NCBI GenBank assembly: GCA_016716385.1
Contig: JADJWL010000026.1
Location: 124,001 to 188,000, forward strand
Source of the DNA: Bryobacterales bacterium
GTDB lineage: Bacteria; Acidobacteriota; Terriglobia; Bryobacterales; Bryobacteraceae
DNA length: 64,000 nucleotides
Direction: 5' to 3'
The stretch's first letter is position 1. The number at the start of each line of letters is the position of its first letter. The position numbers and the translations under genes were made by a program. Of this stretch, positions 49,055 through 57,519 are shown piece after piece. A model generated the notes under the pieces. That model was not told the origin of the DNA and searched no databases. It saw only the letters and a list, made by a program, of their open reading frames with translations.

Positions 49055-51667
49055 ATGAATAGGCTGCTGGCGGGACTCCTGTGGTGTAGCATCCTGGCAG
49101 CCCATCCGGTGGCCGATCCATTCCGCTACCGGGCCCCCGTCAAGGCGGAACCGGCACGTCCCGCCTGGGCATCGTTGCCCGCGGCACCGATTCACGCGCT
49201 GAGTTTTCCAGACTTGACACTCCAGCCGCCGGATCCTCCCGGACTGACGTCGACCGGTCTGGTCCGTCCCCTCTCCGGCGAGCTGACTTTGTCCGAGGCA
49301 AGGAAGGGCTCATTCCGGGCCGCCGTGCGCAGCCCCGGGGCGGCGGCCGTTCGTGTGAAGATTGACGGCTTCGCGGGCGGCACTCTGTGGGTCCATGACG
49401 AGAGTGGCGAACTGACGGACGGCCCGTACACGGACCGGGGTCCCTTTGGCGACGGCAGCTTCTGGACCGGTTCGGTGCCGGGAGACACTGTCGTTCTTGA
49501 GTTTTTCCCCGCCGGAAACGGGGACAGACCCTCTTTTCGTGTTGATTCTATTGGGCATTTCTGGGTTGCTCCGTTTTCCACAGGGCGCCCCGCGGCGGAC
49601 CGGCGGCTGGCCGCGAATTGTCACATCGATTTCCGTTGCGAGCCGGACTGGCGGGGTACCGGGTCGTCGGTGGCCAGTTACAACTTCGTCCGCGGCGGCA
49701 GTTTCTTCGTCTGCAGCGGTGCCCTCCTCAATTCCACCAGCCAGAACAAGCAGCCCTACTTCCTGACCGCGGCGCATTGCGTCGACTCGGACACGAGTGC
49801 GCGGACGATCGAGGCCTACTGGCTCTATGAGTCGCCGTCCTGCAACGCCCCGGGTCCGGAGAGCCCGCGCGGGTTCCCGCGAGTGGTTGGGGGAAGGGTC
49901 CTGTCGACCGCCCGGTATAGCGGGGGTGACTACTCGTTTCTCCTTCTGAACGCGTTCCCGACCGCGGACGTGACGCTCGCCGGATGGTCCGCGGCATCTG
50001 TGCCGGCGGGGCGCGCCGCGACGGGGGTCCACCACCCGGACGGCTCGTACAAGCGCATTTCTTTCGGGCAGACCGCGAACGCCGTGAACACAATCGTCGG
50101 CGGGGAACTGGCGCCGGCGTCGCGGTTTGTCCGGGTGCTCTGGAGCCGCGGGATCACCGAACCCGGCTCTTCCGGATCCCCGGTCTTCGACCAGGAGCGC
50201 CGGCTGATCGGGGCGCTCAGCCACGGTCCCGGCCCGCCACCGGGTGGCAGCTACTGCGATGTCGACCCGGCGCGGGACAGTTACGGACGCTTCTCCGAGT
50301 ACTTTCCGGATATCGAGCGCTGGCTGATGGGCGAACCGGCGCCGGACGTCACCGTCAGTCCCGATCTTCTCTCGTTTGGCGGCGTGGCCGGTACATCGGT
50401 GGAACCCGCGGCGGCAGCCTTCGAAGTGCGTACAGCTTCATCGCAGGCGGTGGTTTATAGCGTGCGCGCCTCGGCGCCCTGGATCCGTCTGACTGCGGCC
50501 ACGGGGACGACGATCGCCGGAAATCCGGCAACGGTCTCGGTCTCAATCGACGCCGCATCCCTCAGCACGCCAGTGGTCCACACCGGCACGATCACGGTGG
50601 AGGCGGGCGCCGCCACGCCGCGGACCGTGTCGGTTCGGGTGGCCATGGCGGCGGGACGCTCGGCGGTGGTGATCGAAGCCGTCCCGAACCCGGTTGTGGA
50701 AACGGATCCGAACGCTGCCGGCCAGCGCTACTTCTTCGATCTGCGGCTGCGGGAGACCGCCGGCATTTCGGCGATTGTCCGCCAGGTAAGCATCAGCGGC
50801 CAGGATTACTCTGACCGCATCTTCACCTGGTTCGGCACGAGTCGCGTGCCCGCTCTGGGCAGCCTCACGGTACGGCTGGCGACGCGGGGGCAGGACCCGC
50901 CCTTCGAGGACCTTGTCGCAGCTTCGGGGGTCGACCAGACCAGCGGCCTGCCGTGGGCAGCGTCCGGGCTGGTGCGGTACGTCGGACGAGGCCAGGCGGC
51001 GCCGGTATTCAGCGGAGCGTCCATCGTGAATGCCGCCAGCTTCGCACCGGGTCTGGCGCCAGGAGGCCTGTTCACAATCTTCGGCCAGAACCTGGCTGCG
51101 GCAGAGGCAGTGGCGTCCACGCAGCCGCTGCCCACGGCTCTTCAAGGCGCTACGGTGCGCGCGAACGGCGTCCCCTGCCCCCTGTACTATGTGTCACCCG
51201 GACAGATCAACGCCCAGCTTCCCTATGGCGTGGGGAGCGGGCCGGTCCCGATCGTCGTCGAGACCTCCGCGGGCTCACAGACGGCTGAAGCCACCGTCAG
51301 CGGCATCGCTCCCGGGCTTTTCCTGCTCGATGGCACCCGGCCCACACCTGACGTTTCCGGGCGTCCGGGAGAGGTGCGTGTGGCGTTCATCACGGGCGCG
51401 GGCGCCGTGTCGCCGGCGATCGCGAGCGGTGCGGCTCCGCCGCCCCAGACGCCCATCGGGCAACTGCCGGCGCCTGTCGCGGCCGTGCGCGTCCTGGTCG
51501 GTGGCCGCCAAGCGGACATTGCGTTCGCCGGCATCCCCTGGGGTGTGATCGGGGCCGTGCAGATCAACTACGTCGTGCCGGCCGGCCTCGCTCCCGGACC
51601 GGCTCCCTTGCGTGTCGAAGTGGCGGGGCAGCCGTCGAACGAAGCGGTGTTTACCGTGCTGCCTTGA
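49055..51667 (+). CDS. Secreted trypsin-like serine protease with TIGR03437 C-terminus
   Basis: This 870-residue exported protein has a signal peptide (MNRLLAGLLWCSILAAHP), a pro/adhesive region, then a chymotrypsin-fold domain: His241 in FLTAAHCVDSD, Asp292 in SGGDYSFLLLN and Ser373 in PGSSGSPVF. Several Cys fit the lysyl-endopeptidase-like bacterial branch. A BACON-like repeat (from about 430) and the TIGR03437 domain (about 655-870: SIVNAASFAPGLAPGG, IFGQNLA, YYVSPGQINAQLP) follow. The ATG at 49055 has AAGGG just upstream. The frame is open further upstream across the terminator, but that part is not coding. Its last 17 bases overlap the convergent SOD gene. Confidence 0.88.
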   Translation: MNRLLAGLLWCSILAAHPVADPFRYRAPVKAEPARPAWASLPAAPIHALSFPDLTLQPPDPPGLTSTGLVRPLSGELTLSEARKGSFRAAVRSPGAAAVRVKIDGFAGGTLWVHDESGELTDGPYTDRGPFGDGSFWTGSVPGDTVVLEFFPAGNGDRPSFRVDSIGHFWVAPFSTGRPAADRRLAANCHIDFRCEPDWRGTGSSVASYNFVRGGSFFVCSGALLNSTSQNKQPYFLTAAHCVDSDTSARTIEAYWLYESPSCNAPGPESPRGFPRVVGGRVLSTARYSGGDYSFLLLNAFPTADVTLAGWSAASVPAGRAATGVHHPDGSYKRISFGQTANAVNTIVGGELAPASRFVRVLWSRGITEPGSSGSPVFDQERRLIGALSHGPGPPPGGSYCDVDPARDSYGRFSEYFPDIERWLMGEPAPDVTVSPDLLSFGGVAGTSVEPAAAAFEVRTASSQAVVYSVRASAPWIRLTAATGTTIAGNPATVSVSIDAASLSTPVVHTGTITVEAGAATPRTVSVRVAMAAGRSAVVIEAVPNPVVETDPNAAGQRYFFDLRLRETAGISAIVRQVSISGQDYSDRIFTWFGTSRVPALGSLTVRLATRGQDPPFEDLVAASGVDQTSGLPWAASGLVRYVGRGQAAPVFSGASIVNAASFAPGLAPGGLFTIFGQNLAAAEAVASTQPLPTALQGATVRANGVPCPLYYVSPGQINAQLPYGVGSGPVPIVVETSAGSQTAEATVSGIAPGLFLLDGTRPTPDVSGRPGEVRVAFITGAGAVSPAIASGAAPPPQTPIGQLPAPVAAVRVLVGGRQADIAFAGIPWGVIGAVQINYVVPAGLAPGPAPLRVEVAGQPSNEAVFTVLP

Positions 51668-52336
51668 GCGCAGCGGCGTACCGGCCGGCGACGGCGTCCC
51701 AATTGATCACGTTATAGAACGCATCCACGTATTCGACGCGGCGGTTCTGGTGCTTCAGGTAGTAGGCGTGCTCCCACACGTCGAGGCCCAGCAGCGGGGT
51801 GCGTCCTGCCATCAGCGGCGAGTCCTGGTTCGGTGACGTCGGATGGCGAGCCCGTCCGCGGCGGCGACCAGCCACGCCCAGCCGCTGCCGAACACACTCA
51901 TCGCGGCGCCCGTAAAGCGCTCCCGAAAGCCTTCGTAATTCCCGAACTGCCGCTCGATGGCTTGCGCCAGCTCGCCGCCTGGCGCGCCGCCGCCGTTCGG
52001 CTTCATCACTTCCCAGAACAGCGTATGGTTGGCATGTCCGCCGCCGTTGTTGCGCACCGCGGTCCGGATCGCTTCGGGAAGAGCATCGAGTCCGGCCAGA
52101 ATCTGCTCCAGAGGGCGGTGCGGCTGGCCCTCGAGAGCTTTGTTGAGGTTGTTGACGTACGCGGCGTGGTGCTTGCCATGGTGAATTTCCATGGTCCGCG
52201 CATCAATGTGAGGTTCCAGAGCATCCATCGCGTAGGCCAGTGGGGGCAGTTCGAAGGCGGTCGCCTCTTTGGCTGCCGGGCCGCACGCCGCCACGGCGAT
52301 ACTCATGACACCGATCGCATCTCTTCTGGTCAACAT
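51651..52336 (-). pseudogene. Exported Fe/Mn superoxide dismutase interrupted by a frameshift
   Basis: The N-terminal part (52336 down to about 51842) encodes a signal-like start MLTRRDAIGVMSIAVAACGP and then classic SOD sequence: LPPLAYAMDALEPHID, HHGKHHAAYVNNLN, GGHANHTLFWEVM and FGSGWAWLVAAADGLAI. The rest (NQDSPLMAGRTPLLGLDVWEHAYYLKHQNRR...) continues in another frame from about 51845 to a TAA at 51651. One base is missing near 51841, where family members read LAIV.TPNQDSP. All four metal ligands (two His early, then the Asp and His of DVWEHAYY) are present if the frame is repaired. It is either a fresh pseudogene or a sequencing error. Confidence 0.85.
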
Positions 52337-52343
52337 AGCTTTC

Positions 52344-52372
52344 TTCTTAGAGTAGCGCGGGTTGGCTATACT
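52344..52372 (+). promoter_or_regulatory. Putative sigma-70-type promoter of prfC
   Basis: TATACT (52367-52372) is a good -10 box, and TTCTTA (52344-52349) stands 17 bases upstream as a partial -35. Transcription would start near 52379, about 45 bases before the prfC ATG at 52424. The divergent SOD gene starts at 52336. Confidence 0.4.
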
Positions 52373-52423
52373 GAAAGGGTCTCATGTAGGTCCCCTCACG
52401 AGTTGACCGCGCTTCCGTCCGCA

Positions 52424-54049
52424 ATGTCTACTGTTTCTCCTCTCGATTCCGCCGAACTGCGCATTCTGCGCGACGCCATCCAGCGCCGCCGGACGTTCGC
52501 CATCATCTCCCACCCCGACGCCGGCAAGACCACGCTTACCGAAAAGCTGCTGTTGTACGCGGGCGCGGTGGAGACCGCCGGCGCCGTCCGGCCGAAGAAG
52601 AACCGCGGTCACGCCACCTCGGACTGGATGCAGATGGAGCAATCGCGCGGCATCAGCATCACTTCGACTGTCCTGCAGTTCGAACACGAGGGACGGCTCC
52701 TGAATCTGCTCGACACGCCCGGCCACCAGGATTTCAGCGAAGATACCTACCGTACGCTCACCGCCGCGGACAGTGCGGTCATGGTGCTCGACGCGGCCAA
52801 GGGGATCGAGCCCCAGACGCGCAAGCTGTTCGAAGTCTGCCGCCTGCGCCATATTCCGATCCTGACGTTCATCAACAAGATGGACCAGCCCAGCCGGGAC
52901 CCGCTCGAGTTGCTGGACGAGATCGAGCGCATCCTCGACATCGCGCCGTGTCCGATGAACTGGCCTGTCGGCGACGGTCCGCAATTCCAGGGCGTCGTGG
53001 ATTTCGCGTCGCGCCGCCTGATCCGGTATAGCCGCGCAGGCGGCGGGCAGGTCCGAGCCAGCTCGTTTGAACTGTCGATGGACGATCCCTCGTTTCCCGC
53101 CGAAGTAGGGGAAGACCGCGCGCAGCACCTGGTGGACGCGGTCGCTCTGCTGGAAGCGGCGAGCGCTCCGTTCGATGCGGAACGTTTCCTTGCCGGGCGC
53201 CAGACGCCCGTATTTTTCGGCTCCGCCCTGAACAACTTCGGCGTGGACGTGTTCCTGCACGCGCTGGGGCACCTGGCCCCGGGTCCGCGCCCGCGCCACG
53301 GCAGCGCCGGGCCGGTGGACCCGGCGAACCCTGAGTTTTCCGCATACGTCTTCAAGATCCAGGGCAACATGGACCCCTCCCACCGCGACAGCATGGCGAT
53401 CCTGCGCATCTGTAGCGGACGCTTCGAGCGCGATATGCTCGTGCACCACCCGCGGCTCGGGAGGAAGATCCGCATGACGCGCTTGCACCGCCTGTTCGCG
53501 CGGGACCGTGAAACCGTGGACGAAGCGTTTGCGGGCGACGTGGTGGGCGTCGTCAACCCGGGTGTGTTTGTGATCGGCGACACGCTGAGCAGCACGCCGG
53601 ACATCGAGTATGCCCGCATGCCGAGTTTTCAGCCTGAGCATTTCGGCGTGCTGCGGGCCACCGATATCAGCAAGAGCAAGCAGTTCCGCAAGGGTGTCGA
53701 GCAGCTTGCGGACGAGGGCGTCGTGCAGGTGTACCACGCCGTCGACGGCGTCCGCCGCGAGCCGATCCTGGGCGCCGTCGGACGTTTGCAGTTCGACGTC
53801 GTCGAGTCCCGGCTGGCCCAGGAATACGGAGTGAGCGCGAGGGTCGATTCGTTACCGTATGTTTGCGCCCGCTGGCCTGTCGCCACGCCCGAACAGTTGG
53901 CCGGGGTCCGCTGGCCGATCTCGGGTTTCTCGTTGGTGCGGGACCGTGACGATCGCCTCGTCGGCCTGTTTGCCTCCAAGTGGGAATTGCAACTGGTGAT
54001 CCGCGACCACCCGGAAGTCTTGTTTAGCGAGACTTCTGAACCAGCCTAA
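52424..54049 (+). CDS. prfC: Peptide chain release factor 3 (RF3)
   Basis: This translational GTPase of 541 residues removes RF1/RF2 from the ribosome after termination. G motifs are HPDAGKTTLTEK (G1, residues 30-41), RGISITSTVLQF (G2 region), DTPGHQDFSEDTYR (G3, typical of RF3) and NKMDQPSRDP (G4). The C-terminal domain shows QLADEGVVQVY and GAVGRLQFDVVESRL. Its length matches RF3. The ATG at 52424 fits the family start; the frame upstream is the antisense of SOD and was excluded. A TATACT-type promoter lies in front. Confidence 0.95.
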   Translation: MSTVSPLDSAELRILRDAIQRRRTFAIISHPDAGKTTLTEKLLLYAGAVETAGAVRPKKNRGHATSDWMQMEQSRGISITSTVLQFEHEGRLLNLLDTPGHQDFSEDTYRTLTAADSAVMVLDAAKGIEPQTRKLFEVCRLRHIPILTFINKMDQPSRDPLELLDEIERILDIAPCPMNWPVGDGPQFQGVVDFASRRLIRYSRAGGGQVRASSFELSMDDPSFPAEVGEDRAQHLVDAVALLEAASAPFDAERFLAGRQTPVFFGSALNNFGVDVFLHALGHLAPGPRPRHGSAGPVDPANPEFSAYVFKIQGNMDPSHRDSMAILRICSGRFERDMLVHHPRLGRKIRMTRLHRLFARDRETVDEAFAGDVVGVVNPGVFVIGDTLSSTPDIEYARMPSFQPEHFGVLRATDISKSKQFRKGVEQLADEGVVQVYHAVDGVRREPILGAVGRLQFDVVESRLAQEYGVSARVDSLPYVCARWPVATPEQLAGVRWPISGFSLVRDRDDRLVGLFASKWELQLVIRDHPEVLFSETSEPA

Positions 54050-54162
54050 ACTGCGCACCCACACCCAGGAACCGGCAGTTTCAGTGAGAGTCCATACCCA
54101 CGGTCCAGGCCCCGGCCTCCAGCTATCAGCAATTTAGCCGTCTGGTTCAGAGAATGCATAGC

Positions 54163-54195
54163 TGGCAGGTTGTGCGCGCAAACAGACGCACAACC
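54163..54195 (+). promoter_or_regulatory. Palindrome and possible sigma-54-like promoter before the Mo-oxidoreductase operon
   Basis: GGTTGTGCG (54168-54176) and CGCACAACC (54187-54195) form a perfect 9-bp inverted repeat with a 10-base spacer, ending just before the AGAAGGGAG ribosome binding site at 54196. It may be an operator or an mRNA hairpin. Overlapping it, TGGCAGGTTGTGCGC from 54163 has the GG and GC pairs of a -24/-12 sigma-54 promoter at correct spacing, though the -12 box is weak. Confidence 0.4.
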
Positions 54196-54209
54196 AGAAG
54201 GGAGTTGGC

Positions 54210-54749
54210 ATGGTACGGTATGGCTGGCTCTTCGATCAGAAGAAGTGCATCGAGTGCCGGGCGTGCGAAGCGGCTTGTAAGCAGTGGAACGGCGTCGAGA
54301 CGGGGGCCCACATCCGGTACCGCCTGGTGAGGACCTACGAATCAGGGGTCTTTCCGAACGTGGAGCGCCAGGCGTTGTCCCTGGCGTGCCAGCATTGCGC
54401 TGACGCCACGTGCATCAAGGCTTGCCCGGTGAAGGCCATTTGGCGCCGGGACGATGGAATCGTCCTGGTAAACACAGACAAATGCGTCGGATGCGGCATG
54501 TGCGTGAAGTTCTGCCCCTACGGCGCCCCCCAACTACATCCTGCAACCCGAATTATGGAGAAGTGCACGATGTGCGTGGATCGTGTCGATCAGAATCTGG
54601 AGCCGGCTTGCTCCACGATTTGCCCCACCGGAGCCCTGCAGTGGGGTGAGTGGGACCAGATTCAAGGGCAGGGCGTGGATCGCATCGAGAATTTCTCCAC
54701 CCCGATCCTGACCCGGCCTGCGATGCGGTTTGTCGACAAAGGATGGTAA
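54210..54749 (+). CDS. Four-cluster ferredoxin-type electron transfer subunit (DmsB/PsrB-like)
   Basis: This 179-residue protein has four Cys groups, enough for four 4Fe-4S clusters: CIECRACEAACKQW, CQHCADATCIKACPVKA, CVGCGMCVKFCPYGAP and CTMCVDRV...CSTICPTGAL. It is the electron transfer subunit of complex iron-sulfur molybdoenzymes and would pass electrons to or from the catalytic subunit encoded next. The ATG follows AGAAGGGAG. No separate signal peptide is present, as usual: it rides with the Tat-exported catalytic subunit. Confidence 0.92.
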   Translation: MVRYGWLFDQKKCIECRACEAACKQWNGVETGAHIRYRLVRTYESGVFPNVERQALSLACQHCADATCIKACPVKAIWRRDDGIVLVNTDKCVGCGMCVKFCPYGAPQLHPATRIMEKCTMCVDRVDQNLEPACSTICPTGALQWGEWDQIQGQGVDRIENFSTPILTRPAMRFVDKGW

Positions 54750-54754
54750 CGGCG

Positions 54755-56992
54755 ATGGCACTCTCGCGTAGAAGTTGGATGCAACTGGTAAGCGCGGGGG
54801 GCGCGGCAACCGCCGCCGATCCCCTGCTGGCAGCCCTGAACGGCTACTTCCGCGCGGCGGGTCCTGCCGCCGCCAACGAACAGAAGATCCTGACGGCTTG
54901 CGGCGTTTGCAGTCCGAACTGCGGAATCACAGCCACGGTGCGTGACGGCGTGGCGCGCTTCCTCGAAGGTGTGTCGGGAGACTTCTCCGGTGACGGACAC
55001 CTGTGCGCCAAAGGCGCCGCCGGACTCGGCTATCTCTACGACCCCGACCGCCTGAAGTATCCGATGAAGCGGACGAATCCCCGCCGCGGGCTCGACGAAG
55101 ACCCCGGATGGGTTCGCATTACCTGGCAGGAAGCGCTCGATACCATGGCCGAACGCTTCAATTTCTATCGCACGACCTACGGGGACGAGTCGCTGCTGTT
55201 TGTCTCCGGCGAAGCCCACCCCTTATTGGCACGGTTCTTCCGCTCGATCGGCGCTGTGAACGTCGTCAATCACTGGGATGAATGCTTCCTGACCGACAGC
55301 GTCGTGATGCGCTGGACGGTGGGCGGCAAGACCTGGGTCTACGATTTCGAGGAGTCAAAATACATCCTGCTGTTCGGCTGGGATCTCATCGCCAAGAACA
55401 AGATCGTCACGGCGCAAGGGATGGTCCGGGCCAAGGAGAAGGGCGCCAAGGTTGTCTTCTTCAGCCCCAATCACACGGTCACAGCCAAGTTTGCCGACGA
55501 GTGGCACTCGATCCGCCCGGGTTCGGATCTCGCCGTCGCCTTGGCCATGATCCACGTGATCCTGTCGGAGAACCTGTACAACCGCGAGTTCGTAAGTAGT
55601 CTCACGAACTTCTCCGAGTATGAGAATCAGATACGCGCGCACTTCCAGCCGTACACCCCGGAGTGGGCCGAGAAGTTGAGCGACATCCCGGCTGCCGTGA
55701 TCGCGCGGATCGCGCGGGAGTTCGCCACGCAAGGGCCGGCGATCGCACCCGCGCACAAGAAGACGCTGGCGGCGAACTACGCAAACGCCACGCAGCTTTC
55801 CTTTGCGATCTCAATTCTCAACATCCTGGCAGGGACCCCCGACCGGCGCGGCGGTCGGTACTTTCCGAGAACGGTCGCGATTCCCGGCGACGAGGCGATC
55901 TATCCGCCGCCCAATCCGTTCCCAGCGCCGCAGGGGCGCAGGGTCGACGGCCGCGACAAGCTGCCGCTCGCCAACACCGCTGCCGGCGGGATGTTCAGCA
56001 CGCTCGCTGACGGCATGTTGAACAAACACCCCGGCATGATCAGAGGAGCGCTGTTCTACGGGTACACCGTACTGGGTTTCCCGCAGCCGATGCAGATGGT
56101 GGAGGCTCTCAAGACCGTTGATTTTCTCGCCGTGATGGACTTTCTGCCCAATGACACGGTGCAGCTGGCGGACATCGTTCTGCCTTCCACCATCTATCTG
56201 GAGGGCGCGGGACTGGTCTCGCGTGTCTACCGTGCTCCGATTCCTCAGGTCCAGGTGCGGCAGCCTGTCGTGCCAGCGCTGTTCGAAACGCGGTCCCCGG
56301 CGTTTCTGGGGCTCGAACTCGGCAAGCGAATGGCTCCGGACTACTTCAAGAAGTCCGATGGCGCCTGGATCAACCCGAACGAGCTGCTTGACGAACAGGT
56401 GAAGCGGTCCGGCATCGCCGAATCGTTCGCGGAGTTCCGCAAGATCGGGACGTACATGAAAGAGCAGCCTTTCACACCACGGACGACCTTCAACATCCCG
56501 GGCGGGAAGTGCCAGATCTACGTTCCGCAGTTCGAGAAGGACGGGGAACCGCTCCCGCACTGGCATCCCAAACGCGAGGAACCGAGCGCTGAGTATCCCT
56601 ACTACTACCTGACCTTCATCCCCGGTGTCCACAAGCGGAATACGACGCAGAACAACCGGATACTGCACGAAATGATGCCGACGAATGCGGCCATCCTCAA
56701 CCCGGCGCTGGCCCGCAAGCTGGGCGTTGCCGAGGGTGCGATGGTGCAGGTGCGGTCACGCGTCGGTTCGATCGAACTCCCGGCTCACTTAAGCGAATCG
56801 ATGCGTCCCGATTGCGTCATGGTGGCCCACGGTTTCGGACACCGGTCGCGGCTGCTGACCGCGGCCGGCGGCAAGGGAGTGCGCGACGGAGACATTGTTC
56901 CGTCGCAGTCGATCGAGGAGTGCATCGCCGCCAAGAACTTCGGTGGCTCCGCCTGTATCATGGATGCCGTGGTGCAGGTGGAGCCGGTATGA
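54755..56992 (+). CDS. Molybdopterin oxidoreductase catalytic subunit (PhsA/PsrA/DmsA superfamily)
   Basis: This 745-residue Tat protein (LSRRSWMQLVSAGGAATAA) has a 4Fe-4S site C49-x2-C52-x3-C56-x27-C84. Molybdopterin-binding segments follow (ILLFGWDLIAKNKI, TVQLADIVLPSTIYLEGAG, and near the end MVQVRSRVGSIELPAHLSESMRPDCVMVAHGFGH). Cys177 in NHWDECFLTDS stands where the Mo ligand is expected, which favours polysulfide/thiosulfate/tetrathionate- or arsenate-type members over Ser-ligated DMSO reductases. The substrate cannot be fixed. The ATG at 54755 was chosen because GGATGG lies 8 bases before it. It overlaps the TorD-like gene by 4 bases. Confidence 0.9.
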   Translation: MALSRRSWMQLVSAGGAATAADPLLAALNGYFRAAGPAAANEQKILTACGVCSPNCGITATVRDGVARFLEGVSGDFSGDGHLCAKGAAGLGYLYDPDRLKYPMKRTNPRRGLDEDPGWVRITWQEALDTMAERFNFYRTTYGDESLLFVSGEAHPLLARFFRSIGAVNVVNHWDECFLTDSVVMRWTVGGKTWVYDFEESKYILLFGWDLIAKNKIVTAQGMVRAKEKGAKVVFFSPNHTVTAKFADEWHSIRPGSDLAVALAMIHVILSENLYNREFVSSLTNFSEYENQIRAHFQPYTPEWAEKLSDIPAAVIARIAREFATQGPAIAPAHKKTLAANYANATQLSFAISILNILAGTPDRRGGRYFPRTVAIPGDEAIYPPPNPFPAPQGRRVDGRDKLPLANTAAGGMFSTLADGMLNKHPGMIRGALFYGYTVLGFPQPMQMVEALKTVDFLAVMDFLPNDTVQLADIVLPSTIYLEGAGLVSRVYRAPIPQVQVRQPVVPALFETRSPAFLGLELGKRMAPDYFKKSDGAWINPNELLDEQVKRSGIAESFAEFRKIGTYMKEQPFTPRTTFNIPGGKCQIYVPQFEKDGEPLPHWHPKREEPSAEYPYYYLTFIPGVHKRNTTQNNRILHEMMPTNAAILNPALARKLGVAEGAMVQVRSRVGSIELPAHLSESMRPDCVMVAHGFGHRSRLLTAAGGKGVRDGDIVPSQSIEECIAAKNFGGSACIMDAVVQVEPV

Positions 56993-57519
56993 ACGAAGTT
57001 CTGGCCAACCAGCTCGCATTTGCGGGAAGCGCATTTCTCTCGTCGGATGCCGCGAGGCTGGCTGATCTGCTGGAGGGACTGCGCGAGGCGCAGGAGGAGA
57101 TCGCCGCGCTCCTCCTCGCGCTTCGCTCCGGAGATATCGACCGGGAATACGTGCGCCTCTTCTACGATCCGCTGGGCGCGGTGTGTCCCCCGTGGCAATC
57201 CGCGCGGGGCGAAGAACCCCGGCTGATGGGCGAGAGCCACGTCTCGGCGACCGGCTGGTACCGGCAGGCTGGCCTGGAGCCACAACTCAGCAACGAGCCG
57301 GCCGACCACATCGGTCTGTTGCTGCTGTTTGCGGCACATCTGGTGCGCCATGAACCTGCGGCTCTGGCGCGGTTCCAGGCAGAGCATCTCGCCTGGATGC
57401 CGGAGTACCTGAACCAACTCGCCGGAGCGACGAAGCACCCGTTCTACGCCGGGCTGGCGGCGTTTACCGCCGCCCGGCTCGACGCTATTTCTTCTTCGCC
57501 GACACCTGCCACTGCGTGA
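56989..57519 (+). CDS. TorD/DmsD-type molybdoenzyme chaperone
   Basis: This all-helical protein of 176 residues has the family motifs DREYVRLFYDPLGAVCPPWQS and EPADHIGLLLLFAAHLV (EPxDH). Such proteins bind the Tat signal of the catalytic subunit and hold it until the Mo cofactor is inserted. The ATG overlaps the catalytic-subunit stop (ATGA), which fits a dedicated chaperone. No membrane anchor (NrfD/DmsC) gene follows. The 3' end overlaps the convergent ThDP enzyme gene by 35 bases. Confidence 0.88.
   Translation: MNEVLANQLAFAGSAFLSSDAARLADLLEGLREAQEEIAALLLALRSGDIDREYVRLFYDPLGAVCPPWQSARGEEPRLMGESHVSATGWYRQAGLEPQLSNEPADHIGLLLLFAAHLVRHEPAALARFQAEHLAWMPEYLNQLAGATKHPFYAGLAAFTAARLDAISSSPTPATA

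Noticed and set aside
51833..52423. Long N-terminal extension of RF3 in the open frame
   Set aside because: The extra 197 codons are antisense to the SOD gene; RF3 homology begins at the ATG at 52424.
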